Positions 7,187 to 15,922 of a DNA stretch of 58,993 nt are shown piece after piece (within the stretch, counting starts at the first letter, position 1; every line of letters starts with the position of its first letter). Source of the stretch: DASUZB01 sp036377075 (lineage in GTDB: Bacteria; Actinomycetota; CALGFH01); NCBI GenBank assembly GCA_036377075.1, contig DASUZB010000323.1:1-58993 (forward strand). Direction: 5' to 3'. The notes beneath the pieces were generated by a model, which saw only the letters and a program-made list of their open reading frames with translations, searched no databases and had not been told where the DNA came from. A program made the translations under genes and the position numbers.

Positions 7187-8899
7187 GTGAGCACGCCCAC
7201 CGCCATCCCGGCCGCCGGGACGCCTGGCGAGCAGGAGGTCGACCCGCGCCGCTGGGTCGCCCTCGCCGTGGTGCTGATCGCCGCGTTCATGCAGCTGGTC
7301 GACATCAGCATCGTCAACGTGGCGATCCCGTCGATCCAGCGGGACCTCGACGCCACCTACTCGCAGATCCAGTGGGTGCTGGCCGGCTACCAGCTGGCCT
7401 TCGCGGTGACGCTGATCACCGGCGGTCGGCTCGGCGACATCTTCGGGCGCAAGCGGCTGTTCATGCTCGGCATGGCCGGCTTCACGCTCGCCTCCGCCCT
7501 GTGCGGCCTGGCGCAGAACCCGGGCATGCTGATCGGCTCGCGGGTCTTCCAGGGCCTGATGGGGGCGATCATGTTCCCCCAGACCCTCTCGGTGATCCAG
7601 GTCACGTTCCCGCCGCGGGAGCGCGGCACCGCCTTCGGCATGTTCGGGGCGACCATCGGGCTGGCGACGATCACCGGACCGCTGGTCGGCGGGCTGCTCA
7701 TCAACGGCGACCTGCTCGGGCTGGAGTGGCGGCCGATCTTCCTGGTGAACGTCCCCATCGGCGTGCTCGCCCTGGCCGCGGCCGCGCGCCTGCTCAAGGA
7801 ATCGAAGGCACCCTACGCGATCCGCACCGACCTGGTCGGGGTCGGCATCGTCAGCGCCGGCCTGCTGCTGCTGGTCTACCCGCTGGTCCAGGGGCGTGAC
7901 CTCGACTGGCCGCCGTGGACCTTCGCCGCGATGGTCGCGGCCGTGCCGGTGCTGTTGCTGTTCGCCGCGTGGGAACGGCGCAAGAAGGCGGCCGACGGCT
8001 CGCCCCTGGTCGACCTCGCCCTGTTCCGCCAGCGGGCCTTCGTCGCCGGCCTGCTGGTCGCCGGCATCTTCTTCATGGGCATCCCCGCCTTCTTCCTCAC
8101 CTTCACGATCTGGCTGCAGATCGGGCTCGGCTTCACCGCGCTGCACGCCGGGCTCACCGGGATCCCGTTCGCGGTCGGCTCGGCGCTCGCCTCCGCCGCG
8201 TCGACGCGGCTGGCACCGCGCCTGGGCCGGCGCATCCTCAGCCTCGGCACGCTGCTGATCACCATCGGCATGGCGGGGATCATCGCCACCGTCGACCGCT
8301 ACGGCGGCGCCACCCACTCCTGGCAGCTGATCCCGGCGCTGGCGGTCTGCGGCCTCGGCCTCGGCTCGGTGATCGCGCCGCTGGTCAACGTCGTGCTCGC
8401 CGGCATCCGCGGGCAGGACGCCGGCTCCGCCTCCGGCGTGCTCACCACCGTCCAGCAGGTCGGCGGCGCCGTCGGGGTCGCCCTCATCGGGGTGATCTTC
8501 TTCGGGCTGCTCGGCAGCCACGCGGGCACCGTCGGCGCCGAGCTCGCCCCGCGGCTCGAGGGCGAGCTGCAACGGGCCGGCCTGCCGGCCTCGCTGGACC
8601 GGCAGGTGGTCGCCGGCTTCGAGGCCTGCTTCGAGGACCGCTCCAGCGCCAAGGACCCCTCGGCCGTGCCGGTCAGCTGCCAGCGCGCCCAGGCGCAGGG
8701 CGGCGCCCAGCCCCAGGTCGGCCGGGTGGTGGCGTCGGCGGCCGACAGCGCCCGCAGGCAGAACTTCTCCGACGTGCTCGAGCGCACCCTGCTGTTCGAG
8801 GTCGCCGTGTTCGGGGCCTGTTTCCTGCTGGTCTTCCTGCTGCCCCCGACCCGCGGCAGGGCGTTCCAGCAGGCGGCCGAGGCCCCGGCGGCCGCCTGA
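7187..8899 (+). CDS. DHA2-family MFS drug efflux transporter (EmrB/QacA type)
   Basis: 570 residues with about 14 hydrophobic segments. TM1 carries the DHA2 motif MQLVDISIVNVAIPSIQRDL, motif A follows in loop 2-3 (GGRLGDIFGRKRLF), and TM5 has the export motif (ATITGPLVGGLL). A large loop with two cysteines near 480-500 precedes the last helix, as in this family. It is a proton-coupled exporter of drugs or metabolites in the cytoplasmic membrane. The GTG start at 7187 follows a gap of 124 bases. The gene converges on potA with 12 bases between stops. No dedicated regulator is adjacent. Confidence 0.88.
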   Translation: MSTPTAIPAAGTPGEQEVDPRRWVALAVVLIAAFMQLVDISIVNVAIPSIQRDLDATYSQIQWVLAGYQLAFAVTLITGGRLGDIFGRKRLFMLGMAGFTLASALCGLAQNPGMLIGSRVFQGLMGAIMFPQTLSVIQVTFPPRERGTAFGMFGATIGLATITGPLVGGLLINGDLLGLEWRPIFLVNVPIGVLALAAAARLLKESKAPYAIRTDLVGVGIVSAGLLLLVYPLVQGRDLDWPPWTFAAMVAAVPVLLLFAAWERRKKAADGSPLVDLALFRQRAFVAGLLVAGIFFMGIPAFFLTFTIWLQIGLGFTALHAGLTGIPFAVGSALASAASTRLAPRLGRRILSLGTLLITIGMAGIIATVDRYGGATHSWQLIPALAVCGLGLGSVIAPLVNVVLAGIRGQDAGSASGVLTTVQQVGGAVGVALIGVIFFGLLGSHAGTVGAELAPRLEGELQRAGLPASLDRQVVAGFEACFEDRSSAKDPSAVPVSCQRAQAQGGAQPQVGRVVASAADSARRQNFSDVLERTLLFEVAVFGACFLLVFLLPPTRGRAFQQAAEAPAAA

Positions 8900-8911
8900 C
8901 CGCTGTGCCCC

Positions 8912-10009
8912 TCAGTCCCCCGCCCCGTCGCCGTCGGCGCGCAGGACCCGCAGGGCGTCGGCGGGCAGGTGGGCGGCGACCGGGGTGCCCTGGCGCCAGG
9001 GAAGGGCTTCGCCGCCGTTCTGCACCACCGCCTGCACCGCCTCGCCGTGGGCGAGGCGGACGATCAGCTGGGTGACCGGGCCGAGGTAGACGAGCCGCTC
9101 GACCATGCCGGGCATGCGGTTGCCGCCGCCGGAGCCGTGCGGCTCGAGCCGCACCCGCTCCGGTCGGATGACGACGTTGACCCGGCCGCGCGCGCCGGTC
9201 TCGCCCTGGCCGGCGTCGAAGGCGAACTCGCCGAGGCGGACGCGGCAGCGCCCCTCCCCCGCCGGGCCGTCGGCGTGGGCCGGCATCAGGTTGGCGACGC
9301 CGAGGAAGTCGGCCACGTAGGTGCTCGCCGGCTCCTGGTAGACCTCGGCCGGGGTGCCGACCTGCTCCACCCGGCCGCCGCGCATCACCGCCAGCCGGTC
9401 GGAGAGGGCCAGCGCCTCCTCCTGGTCGTGGGTGACGTGCACGAAGGTGATGCCGATCGTCTCCTGCAGCGCCTTCAGTTCGAGCTGCAGGGCCTTGCGC
9501 AGCTTGGCGTCGAGCGCGCCGAGCGGCTCGTCCAGCAGCAGCACCGACGGCTCCAGCACCAGCGCGCGGGCGAGCGCGACGCGCTGCTGCTGGCCGCCGG
9601 ACAGCTGCGCCGGGCGGCGGGCGGCGAGGCCCTCGAGCTGGACCAGGGCGAGCGCGTCGCCCACCCGGCGGCGCGCCTCGGCGCGGGCGACGTCCTGGTA
9701 GCGCAGGCCGAAGGCGACGTTGTCGTGCACCGACATGAAGGGGAACAGGGCGTAGCTCTGGAACACCGTGTTGACGTTGCGCCGGTGCGGCGGCGTGCGC
9801 GCCACGTCGACGCCGTCGAGCAGGATGCGGCCCTCGTCGGGCTGCTCGAAGCCGGCCACCAGCCGCAGGGTGGTGGTCTTGCCGCAGCCCGACGGGCCCA
9901 GCAGGCAGAAGAACTCGCCGCCGGGCACGTCGAGGTCGATCCCGTCGACGGCGACCACGTCGTCGAACCGCTTGACCAGCCCGGCGAGCTGGACCCGTCC
10001 GCCGGCCAC
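8912..10009 (-). CDS. potA: Spermidine/putrescine-type ABC transporter ATP-binding protein
   Basis: 365 residues. Walker A GPSGCGKTT (about 38-46), Q-loop (NVNTVFQSYALFP), signature LSGGQQQR, Walker B VLLLDEPLGALD and H-loop VTHDQEEA are all intact. The C-terminal third is a TOBE domain (VVIRPERVRL), diagnostic of the PotA/FbpC-type importers. GTG start at 10009, 13 bases after the aminotransferase stop, so it is third in the operon acyl-CoA dehydrogenase - aminotransferase - potA. Its membrane and binding partners are encoded divergently (12778-15922). The exact substrate (polyamine, amino acid derivative or betaine) is inferred only at class level. Confidence 0.9.
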   Translation of the reverse strand: MAGGRVQLAGLVKRFDDVVAVDGIDLDVPGGEFFCLLGPSGCGKTTTLRLVAGFEQPDEGRILLDGVDVARTPPHRRNVNTVFQSYALFPFMSVHDNVAFGLRYQDVARAEARRRVGDALALVQLEGLAARRPAQLSGGQQQRVALARALVLEPSVLLLDEPLGALDAKLRKALQLELKALQETIGITFVHVTHDQEEALALSDRLAVMRGGRVEQVGTPAEVYQEPASTYVADFLGVANLMPAHADGPAGEGRCRVRLGEFAFDAGQGETGARGRVNVVIRPERVRLEPHGSGGGNRMPGMVERLVYLGPVTQLIVRLAHGEAVQAVVQNGGEALPWRQGTPVAAHLPADALRVLRADGDGAGD

Positions 10010-10022
10010 CGTCAGCGCCCGG

Positions 10023-11454
10023 TCACGACGTGACCGCCTCGGCGAAGGCGGCGAAGTTGGCCAGGAAGCGGTCGACGTCGTCGTCGCCGTGCTGGGCCGA
10101 GACCAGCCACTGCTCGGCCTTGCCCCACGGGGGCAGGAACACCCCGCCGTTGTGCTGGAACAGCCAGTGGCAGTGGCTCCAGCGGCCGTCGATGGCGAGG
10201 AAGTCGCGGTAGTCGCGCACCGGCGTGGTGGCGAAGGTGACGCAGCCCTTGGCCCCGACCGCGACCACGTGGGCCGGCAGGCCGGTGCGCGCGATCACCT
10301 CCTGGCAGCCGGCGGTCATGCGCGCCCGCAGCGCGTCGAAGCGCCGGTACGCCTCCCCGGTCAGCACCTCGGTGAGGGCGGCCTTGGCGGCGGCCATCGC
10401 CAGCGGGTTGCCGTTGAACGTGCCCACCTGGTCGTAGGTGCCGTCGACGATGTGGCCCATCACCTCGGTGCTCCCGCCGATGGCGGCGGTCGACAGCCCG
10501 CCGCCGAGCGCCTTGGCGAGGCAGACGACGTCCGGGGTGACGCCGAAGAGCCCGGTGGCGCCGCCCGGGCTGGCGGTCATGCCGGTCTTGACCTCGTCGA
10601 AGGCGAGCAGGACGCCGTGGCGCCTGGTCAGCTCGCGCAGGCCCTCCAGGTAGCCGGGCGCCGGCGGGATGATGCCGGCGTTCATCATGATCGGCTCGAC
10701 GATCACGCCGGCGACGCGGCCGGAGAGCTCGTCGAGCACCCTCCCGGTGGTGGCCAGGTCGTTGAACGGCACCACCCGGGTGAGCGCGACCATCTCGGCG
10801 GGGATGCCGGAGCTGGACGGGACGCTGGCCGGGCGGCTGGCCGGGCCGAGCTGCTCGAGCGGCTCGTACACCGAGACCTGCACGGCGTCGTGGTGGCCGT
10901 GGTAGGCGCCCTCGAGCTTGACGATCAGCGGCCTGCCGGTGATCGCGCGCATCAGGTGGACGGCGTCCATGGTCGCCTCGGTGCCGGAGTTGGCGAAGCG
11001 CCACAGCGGCAGGCCGAAGCGGGCGCCGAGCTCCTCCGCCACCGCCAGCGCCTCCTCGGTCGGCTGGGCGAAGTGGGTGCCGCGGGCGACGCGGGCGGAG
11101 ACGGCGGCGACGATCGCCGGGTGGGCGTGGCCGACCGCCATCACGCCGTAGCCGCCGTGCAGGTCGACGTACTGGTTGCCGTCGACGTCCCAGACCTTGG
11201 AGCCGATGCCGTGGCTCAGCCACACCGCCTGCGGCCTGGCGATCTGCCAGCTCGAGGTGACCCCGCCGGCGAGCGCCCGGTGGGCGCGCTCGATCAGCGC
11301 CGCGGAGCGCGGCTGGCGCTCCAGGAAGCGCCGCTCCTCGCGGGCGATCAGCTCGTCGAGCCGCGCGCCAAGCTCCCGATGCTCCGGGGGGGCTACCGCT
11401 TCGCTTCTCGAGCCCCCCGGACCCCCCGTCGAGCTCCTGCTGGTCGACCGCCAT
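10023..11454 (-). CDS. Class III (GSA/omega-type) aminotransferase, N-terminus disrupted by a repeat (frameshift)
   Basis: The body is an intact PLP fold-type I aminotransferase: AIVAAVSARVARGTHFAQPT, NSGTEATMDAVHLMRAITG, GAYHGHHD, IVEPIMMNAG, LLAFDEVKTG (PLP Asp) and VCLAKALGGG (Schiff-base Lys). The natural ATG with GGAGG is at 11454, but after MAVDQQELD the 44-bp repeat at 11384-11427 shifts the frame. Removing 43 bases joins MAVDQQELD directly to EHRELGARLDELIAREE in the aminotransferase frame. No ATG, GTG or TTG lies in the correct frame between the upstream stop and the body; the first is an internal GTG near 11230. It may be a pseudogene, be rescued by slippage in the G runs, or be a sequencing error. 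Confidence 0.75.
11384..11427 (-). repeat. 44-bp dispersed GC-rich hairpin repeat, copy A
   Basis: Read on the minus strand this is a G-run, GTCC, a G-run, CTCGAGAAGCGAAGCGGTAG, then a C-run. It matches copy B at 35131-35171 apart from a few substitutions and G/C-run length changes. GGGGGCT and AGCCCCC can pair into a stem. It interrupts the aminotransferase reading frame. Confidence 0.8.
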
Positions 11455-11473
11455 CCGGGCCTCCTTGGCCGGC

Positions 11474-12652
11474 CTAGCCGATGAGCCGGCGGGCGCCGCG
11501 CTTGGCGAGCTGGCCGGCGATGATGATGCGCTGGATCTCGCTGGTGCCCTCCCAGATGCGGTCGACCCGCACCTCGCGGTAGAGCCGCTCGGCGACGTTC
11601 TCGCGCATGTAGCCGCGGCCGCCGAAGACCTGCACGGCGCGGTCGGCCACCCGCCCGGCCATCTCCGAGGCGTACAGCTTGGCCATGGAGCAGTGGGCGT
11701 GCTGCACCTTGACGTCGATGCCGGCGTCGATCCCGCGGGCGGTCTCGTAGGTCATCAGCCGCGCCGCCCACAGCTCCGTGAGCGAGTCCGCCAGCATGAA
11801 CTGGATCGCCTGGTGGCTGATGATCGGCCCGCCGCCGGCGTGGCGCTGCCTGGCGAACGCGGTGGCCTCCTCGACGAGCCGCTCGGCGGCGCCGAGGGAG
11901 CGGGCGGCGATCATCAGCCGCTCGTAGCGGAACCACTCCCAGGCGAAGGCCATGCCGTCGCCCTCGCTGCCGACGAGCTGGCCGGCGGGGACGTGGACGT
12001 CCTCGAAGGCGACGATCGCGTGGTGGTGGGAGATGGTGTGGCTGTAGGCGGGGACCCGGACGATGCGGATGCCGGGGGTGTCGAGGTCGAGCACGAACAT
12101 GGCGTGCGCCCCCGCGTTCGCCCCGTCGGCGAGCTTGGCCTGGAAGAACACGTGGTCGGCGTGGTTGATCGAGGTGACGTGCCACTTGACGCCGTTGAGG
12201 CGGTAGCCGTCCCCGTCCCTGTGCGCGGTGGCCTCGATGCGGTCGAGGTCGGAGCCGGCGCCCTCCTCGGTGATCGCGTAGCACTCGCGGCGCTCGCCGC
12301 GGATCGCCGGCCTCACCCAGCGCTCCAGCTGCTCGGGCGTTGCCACCGCCGGCAGCCACGCCGCCGGGGTGTGCACCACCCAGCCGAGCGCGTTGCTGGC
12401 GCGGCCGAGCTGCTCGGAGACGAGCACCTGCTGCAGCATGGTGAAGCCGCCACCGCCCAGCTCCCTGGGCATGTTCACGGCCTCGAAGCCGAGCTCGCGG
12501 ACGCGCTCGCGCTGCTGCTTGACCACGTGGGCGGGCAGCTCGCCGCCGTGCAGCTCGGCCTCGACCTCCCAAGGGATCAGCTCGTCGACGAAGGCGCGGG
12601 CGGTCGCCTGGATCTCGCGGTCGGCCTCGGACAGCGCATGGCCCTGGTGCAC
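11474..12652 (-). CDS. Acyl-CoA dehydrogenase
   Basis: 392 residues, full length for the family. Visible are the FAD-binding segment CYAITEEGAGSD (about 125-137), the beta-domain core VKWHVTSINHADHVFFQAKL, and the C-terminal helical domain with QVFGGRGYMRENVAERLYRE and RIWEGTSEIQR, which contains the likely catalytic Glu. It catalyses alpha,beta-dehydrogenation of an acyl-CoA, passing electrons to ETF. ATG 12652 is the first gene of the operon ending in potA, and the aminotransferase ATG follows 19 bases after its stop. The operator at 12703-12716 lies 50 bases upstream. The chain-length class is not evident. Confidence 0.9.
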   Translation of the reverse strand: MHQGHALSEADREIQATARAFVDELIPWEVEAELHGGELPAHVVKQQRERVRELGFEAVNMPRELGGGGFTMLQQVLVSEQLGRASNALGWVVHTPAAWLPAVATPEQLERWVRPAIRGERRECYAITEEGAGSDLDRIEATAHRDGDGYRLNGVKWHVTSINHADHVFFQAKLADGANAGAHAMFVLDLDTPGIRIVRVPAYSHTISHHHAIVAFEDVHVPAGQLVGSEGDGMAFAWEWFRYERLMIAARSLGAAERLVEEATAFARQRHAGGGPIISHQAIQFMLADSLTELWAARLMTYETARGIDAGIDVKVQHAHCSMAKLYASEMAGRVADRAVQVFGGRGYMRENVAERLYREVRVDRIWEGTSEIQRIIIAGQLAKRGARRLIG

Positions 12653-12702
12653 GCGCGCCTCCTGGTCGAGGGGACGGCTGGTGGCGGCCGGGTGTTTATT
12701 GA

Positions 12703-12716
12703 CTGAACATTCAGTT
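12703..12716. promoter_or_regulatory. TetR operator, second copy
   Basis: ACTGAACATTCAGT, matching the 2931-2946 palindrome except for one central base and flanked like it by TTG before and T-T/C-TA after. It lies in the 125-base gap between the divergent acyl-CoA dehydrogenase and potD genes, so one bound dimer could control both operons. Confidence 0.75.
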
Positions 12717-12777
12717 TATTGTACGTTCCAGCCGCCCCGCAAGCCGCCGCGGCGCAGGAGGCGCAAGGAGGGGAACG

Positions 12778-14004
12778 ATGGCGCGCGATCCTTACTTGAG
12801 CCGGCGGAGCTTCCTGGCCGTCGCGGGAGCCGGAGCCCTGCTCGCCGCGTGCGGCAAGCCGGAGAGCTCCAAGCCGAGCAGCGCCGGGCTGCAGCTCGCC
12901 AGCCCCGAGCACCCGGTCCTCTGGCCGATCGCGGCCGGCAACGAGCCGATCGCCGACGGCCTCGAGCCGGAGCGCGACGCCGTCCTCAAGATCTACAACT
13001 GGACCGACTACATCTACAAGAAGGTCGCGGTCGACGAGTTCCAGAAGAAGTACAAGAAGTACGGGGTGAAGGTGCAGATCTCCTCGTTCAACACGATGGA
13101 CGAGGCGATCGCCAAGCTGCGCACCGGCCAGGTCGACTTCGACCTGTTCTTCCCCACCTACGACCGCCTCGGCAAGATCATCGAGGCGGGCCTGCTGCGC
13201 CCGCTCAATCACAGCTACATCCCCAACATCGACCAGGCCTGGCCGGTCTTCAAGAACCCCTTCTACGACCAGCAGTGGCGCTACTCGGTGCCCTACACCG
13301 TCTACACCACCGGGATCGCCTGGCGGACCGACAAGGTCCACGAGGACGTCGCCAAGCTGGCCAACCCCTACGAGGTGCTGTGGCACGGGCAGTACCGCGG
13401 GCGCGTCGGCCTGCTCGACGACTACCGCGAGGCCATCAGCATGGCCCTGCTGAAGAACGGCATCACCAACCTCAACACCGGCGACGCCAAGCAGATCGAC
13501 GTCGCCAAGCAGGACCTGCTGCGGCTGGCCAAGGCGGTCAAGCCGCTGGTCAACACGAAGGACTACGTCGACCTGCCCGAGGCACGCACCTGGGTCACCC
13601 AGGCCTGGTCGGGCGACATGAACAACGCCCAGTACTACATGCCCAAGGGGCAGGACCCCGGGGTGATCCGCTACTGGTTCCCGCCCGACGGCCGCGGCTC
13701 GGTCGGCAACGACCTGATCTCGGTGCTGCGCTCGGGCAAGAACCCGGTGCTCGCCCACCACTTCCTCAACTACATGCTCGACTTCGACGTGGCCATGGAG
13801 AACCTGGGCTGGAACGGCTACCAGCCGCCGCTGACCAAGGCCACCACGGCGCGGCTGGTCAACGACGAGTACATCCCCAAGACCCTTGCCACCACGGTGG
13901 TGCAGCCACAAGACTTCGACCAGGGGTTCAGGCAGCTCGAGTTGCCACCGGAGGCCGACAACCTGTGGAACGCGGCCTGGCAGCAGTTCAAGGCCGGCGC
14001 CTGA
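12778..14004 (+). CDS. potD: Spermidine/putrescine-type ABC substrate-binding lipoprotein
   Basis: 408 residues. A twin-arginine signal (SRRSFLAVAGAG) runs into a lipobox LLAAC with Cys25, so it is probably a Tat-exported lipoprotein. The mature protein is a PotD/PotF-type extracellular solute-binding fold: LKIYNWTDYIYKKVAVDEFQ, QISSFNTMDEAIAKL, FDLFFPTYDRL and IAWRTDKV. The GGAGGGG before ATG 12778 is strong. Divergent from acyl-CoA dehydrogenase, it starts the potD-potB-potC operon. Ligand residues cannot be assigned with confidence, so 'polyamine' is a family label only. Confidence 0.9.
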   Translation: MARDPYLSRRSFLAVAGAGALLAACGKPESSKPSSAGLQLASPEHPVLWPIAAGNEPIADGLEPERDAVLKIYNWTDYIYKKVAVDEFQKKYKKYGVKVQISSFNTMDEAIAKLRTGQVDFDLFFPTYDRLGKIIEAGLLRPLNHSYIPNIDQAWPVFKNPFYDQQWRYSVPYTVYTTGIAWRTDKVHEDVAKLANPYEVLWHGQYRGRVGLLDDYREAISMALLKNGITNLNTGDAKQIDVAKQDLLRLAKAVKPLVNTKDYVDLPEARTWVTQAWSGDMNNAQYYMPKGQDPGVIRYWFPPDGRGSVGNDLISVLRSGKNPVLAHHFLNYMLDFDVAMENLGWNGYQPPLTKATTARLVNDEYIPKTLATTVVQPQDFDQGFRQLELPPEADNLWNAAWQQFKAGA

Positions 14005-14021
14005 CGCCGGGCGGGTAGCCC

Positions 14022-14966
14022 GTGGCTACCCTGCCGGCGCGGCGCCGCCGCCGCCGCGGGCCCACCAGCACCAGCGGCGTCCGCTACCCGCGCTGGTTCT
14101 GGCCGCTGTTCGCCGCGCCGGGGATCGCCTGGCTCGCCCTGCTGTTCGTGCTGCCGGTCTACGTGGTGCTGGCGATCGCCTTCGGCACCATCGACCCGCT
14201 GTTCCGCACCCCGGTGCCGACCTGGTACCCGGTCTGGTGGGACACCACCCAGCTGCGCCTGGTGCTCGGGCGCATCTTCGGCAGCGGCGCCTACCTCGCC
14301 CCGGCGTTCGTCCGCACCTTCGCCTACGTGGCGCTCGCCTCGGCGCTGTGCCTGCTGATCGCCTACCCGGTGGCCTACTTCGTGGCCCGCTACGCCGGCC
14401 GCCGCAAGGTCTTCTACCTCCTGCTGCTGATCGCGCCGTTCTGGATCAGCTACATGATGCGTCTGCTCGCCTGGGTCAACCTGCTGTCGACCGACGGGCT
14501 GGTCGACCGCGTCCTGGTCGACGCGGGGCTGATGGGCACCCCGGTGAACTGGCTGGACGGGCGGGCGGTCACGGTGGTGCTCGGGCTCACCTACGGCTAC
14601 GTGCCCTACATGGCCCTGCCGTTGTTCGCCGGGCTCGACCGGATCGACGCGAACCTGATCGAGGCCGCCCGCGACCTCGGCGCCAGCCGCGCGCGGACCT
14701 TCTGGCGGGTGACCCTGCCGCTGTCGCGCCAGGCGATCCTCGCCGGGCTGGTGATCACCGCGCTGCCGATGTTCGGCGACTACTTCACCAACGACCTGCT
14801 GTCCGGCTCGCCGAGCACCTCGATGGTCGGCAACCTGATCAACGACGCCGTCGGCACGCCCGGCCAGGCGGTGCAGGGCGCCGTGCTGGTGGTGCTGCTG
14901 CTGGTGATCCTGCTGCTGCCGATGCTCTGGTACGTCCGCGCCAGCAACCGCGAGGCGGCACGGTGA
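14022..14966 (+). CDS. potB: Polyamine-type ABC transporter permease
   Basis: 314 residues from GTG 14022, 17 bases after potD. There are about six membrane helices (FAAPGIAWLALLFVLPVYVV first, VLVVLLLVILLLPMLWYV last). The cytoplasmic EAA loop is clear: LIEAARDLGASRARTFWRVT. The segment WISYMMRLLAWVNLL is characteristic of the PotB/PotH type. It forms the membrane channel with PotC and is driven by PotA. The stop overlaps the potC GTG by four bases. Confidence 0.9.
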   Translation: MATLPARRRRRRGPTSTSGVRYPRWFWPLFAAPGIAWLALLFVLPVYVVLAIAFGTIDPLFRTPVPTWYPVWWDTTQLRLVLGRIFGSGAYLAPAFVRTFAYVALASALCLLIAYPVAYFVARYAGRRKVFYLLLLIAPFWISYMMRLLAWVNLLSTDGLVDRVLVDAGLMGTPVNWLDGRAVTVVLGLTYGYVPYMALPLFAGLDRIDANLIEAARDLGASRARTFWRVTLPLSRQAILAGLVITALPMFGDYFTNDLLSGSPSTSMVGNLINDAVGTPGQAVQGAVLVVLLLVILLLPMLWYVRASNREAAR

Positions 14967-15922
14967 GCGGGCAGGCCGCGCCCAGCCAGGAGGCGCTGCC
15001 CCGGCCACGCCGCCAGGGGGCGGCCCGCCGCTGGCCGCGGGCGCTGCCGGCGCCGCTGGGGCCGTGGCTCGCCAGCCCCTGGCGCAAGCCCCGCTTCCTG
15101 GAGGCCTTCACCCTGCTGTACCTGGCCTGGTCGCTGCTGCCGGTGGGCGTCGCGGCGCTGTTCTCGTTCAACGCCGGCCGCTCGCGCTCGAGCTGGCAGG
15201 GGTTCTCGCTGCGCTGGTACTGGCAGGACCAGACGCTGTCGGTGTGGCACGACCCGGAGCTGCACCGCGCCCTGGTCCACAGCCTGCGCCTGGCCACGGT
15301 CACGACCCTGATCGCGGTGCCGATCGGGGTCGCGTTCGCGATCGGGGTGGACCGCTGGCGCGGCCGCATCGCCCGCGGGGCCAGCTTCCAGATGCTGCTC
15401 TCCTTCGTGGTGCCGGAACTGGTCCTCGGCGTCGCGCTGCTGTTCCTGGTCTCCAACCTGTTCCGCTTCGTCCACCTGGGCGGCGGCGCGCAGATCCTCG
15501 GGCTGGTCACCTTCCAGCTCTCCTACCCGGCGGTGATCGTGCGCGCGCGCCTGCTCTCGATCGGCCCGGAGTACGAGGAGGCCGCCATGGACCTCGGCGC
15601 CTCCCCGGCGCAGGCGACCCGGCGGGTGCTGCTGCCGCTGCTGTGGCCGGCGGTGTTCGCCAGCGCGGTGCTGGTGTTCGCGGACGTGATCGACGACTTC
15701 GTCATCGTCCGCTACCTCTCCTCCGACGCGGCCACCGAGCCGATGTCGGTGAAGATCTACGCCGGCGCCCGTGGCGCGCCCACCCCGGCGCTCAACGCCC
15801 TTGCCACCGTCATGCTGGTCTCCTCGCTGCTGGCGGTCGCGCTCGGCGTGCTCGTCTACCGCCGCCTCACCCGCGGCGAGCGCGGCGCCTCGGCGGTCGC
15901 CGACTTCGCCTCGCAGCTCTAG
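14963..15922 (+). CDS. potC: Polyamine-type ABC transporter permease
   Basis: 319 residues from a GTG at 14963 that shares GTGA with the potB stop. A basic N-terminal tail of about 50 residues precedes six helices (LYLAWSLLPVGVAALFSF, then SLRLATVTTLIAVPIGVAFA). The EAA loop is EEAAMDLGASPAQATRRVLL. PotC/PotI-type motifs such as FVVPELVLGVALLFL and VIDDFVIVRYLS are present. The 3' end overlaps the convergent SDR gene by four bases (CTAG shared by both stops), so no room exists for a terminator. Confidence 0.9.
   Translation: MSGQAAPSQEALPRPRRQGAARRWPRALPAPLGPWLASPWRKPRFLEAFTLLYLAWSLLPVGVAALFSFNAGRSRSSWQGFSLRWYWQDQTLSVWHDPELHRALVHSLRLATVTTLIAVPIGVAFAIGVDRWRGRIARGASFQMLLSFVVPELVLGVALLFLVSNLFRFVHLGGGAQILGLVTFQLSYPAVIVRARLLSIGPEYEEAAMDLGASPAQATRRVLLPLLWPAVFASAVLVFADVIDDFVIVRYLSSDAATEPMSVKIYAGARGAPTPALNALATVMLVSSLLAVALGVLVYRRLTRGERGASAVADFASQL

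Noticed and set aside
10023..12572. An 849-codon frame that could be read as a fusion with the aminotransferase
   Set aside because: Its first part is an out-of-frame shadow of the acyl-CoA dehydrogenase. Only the aminotransferase part has family motifs.
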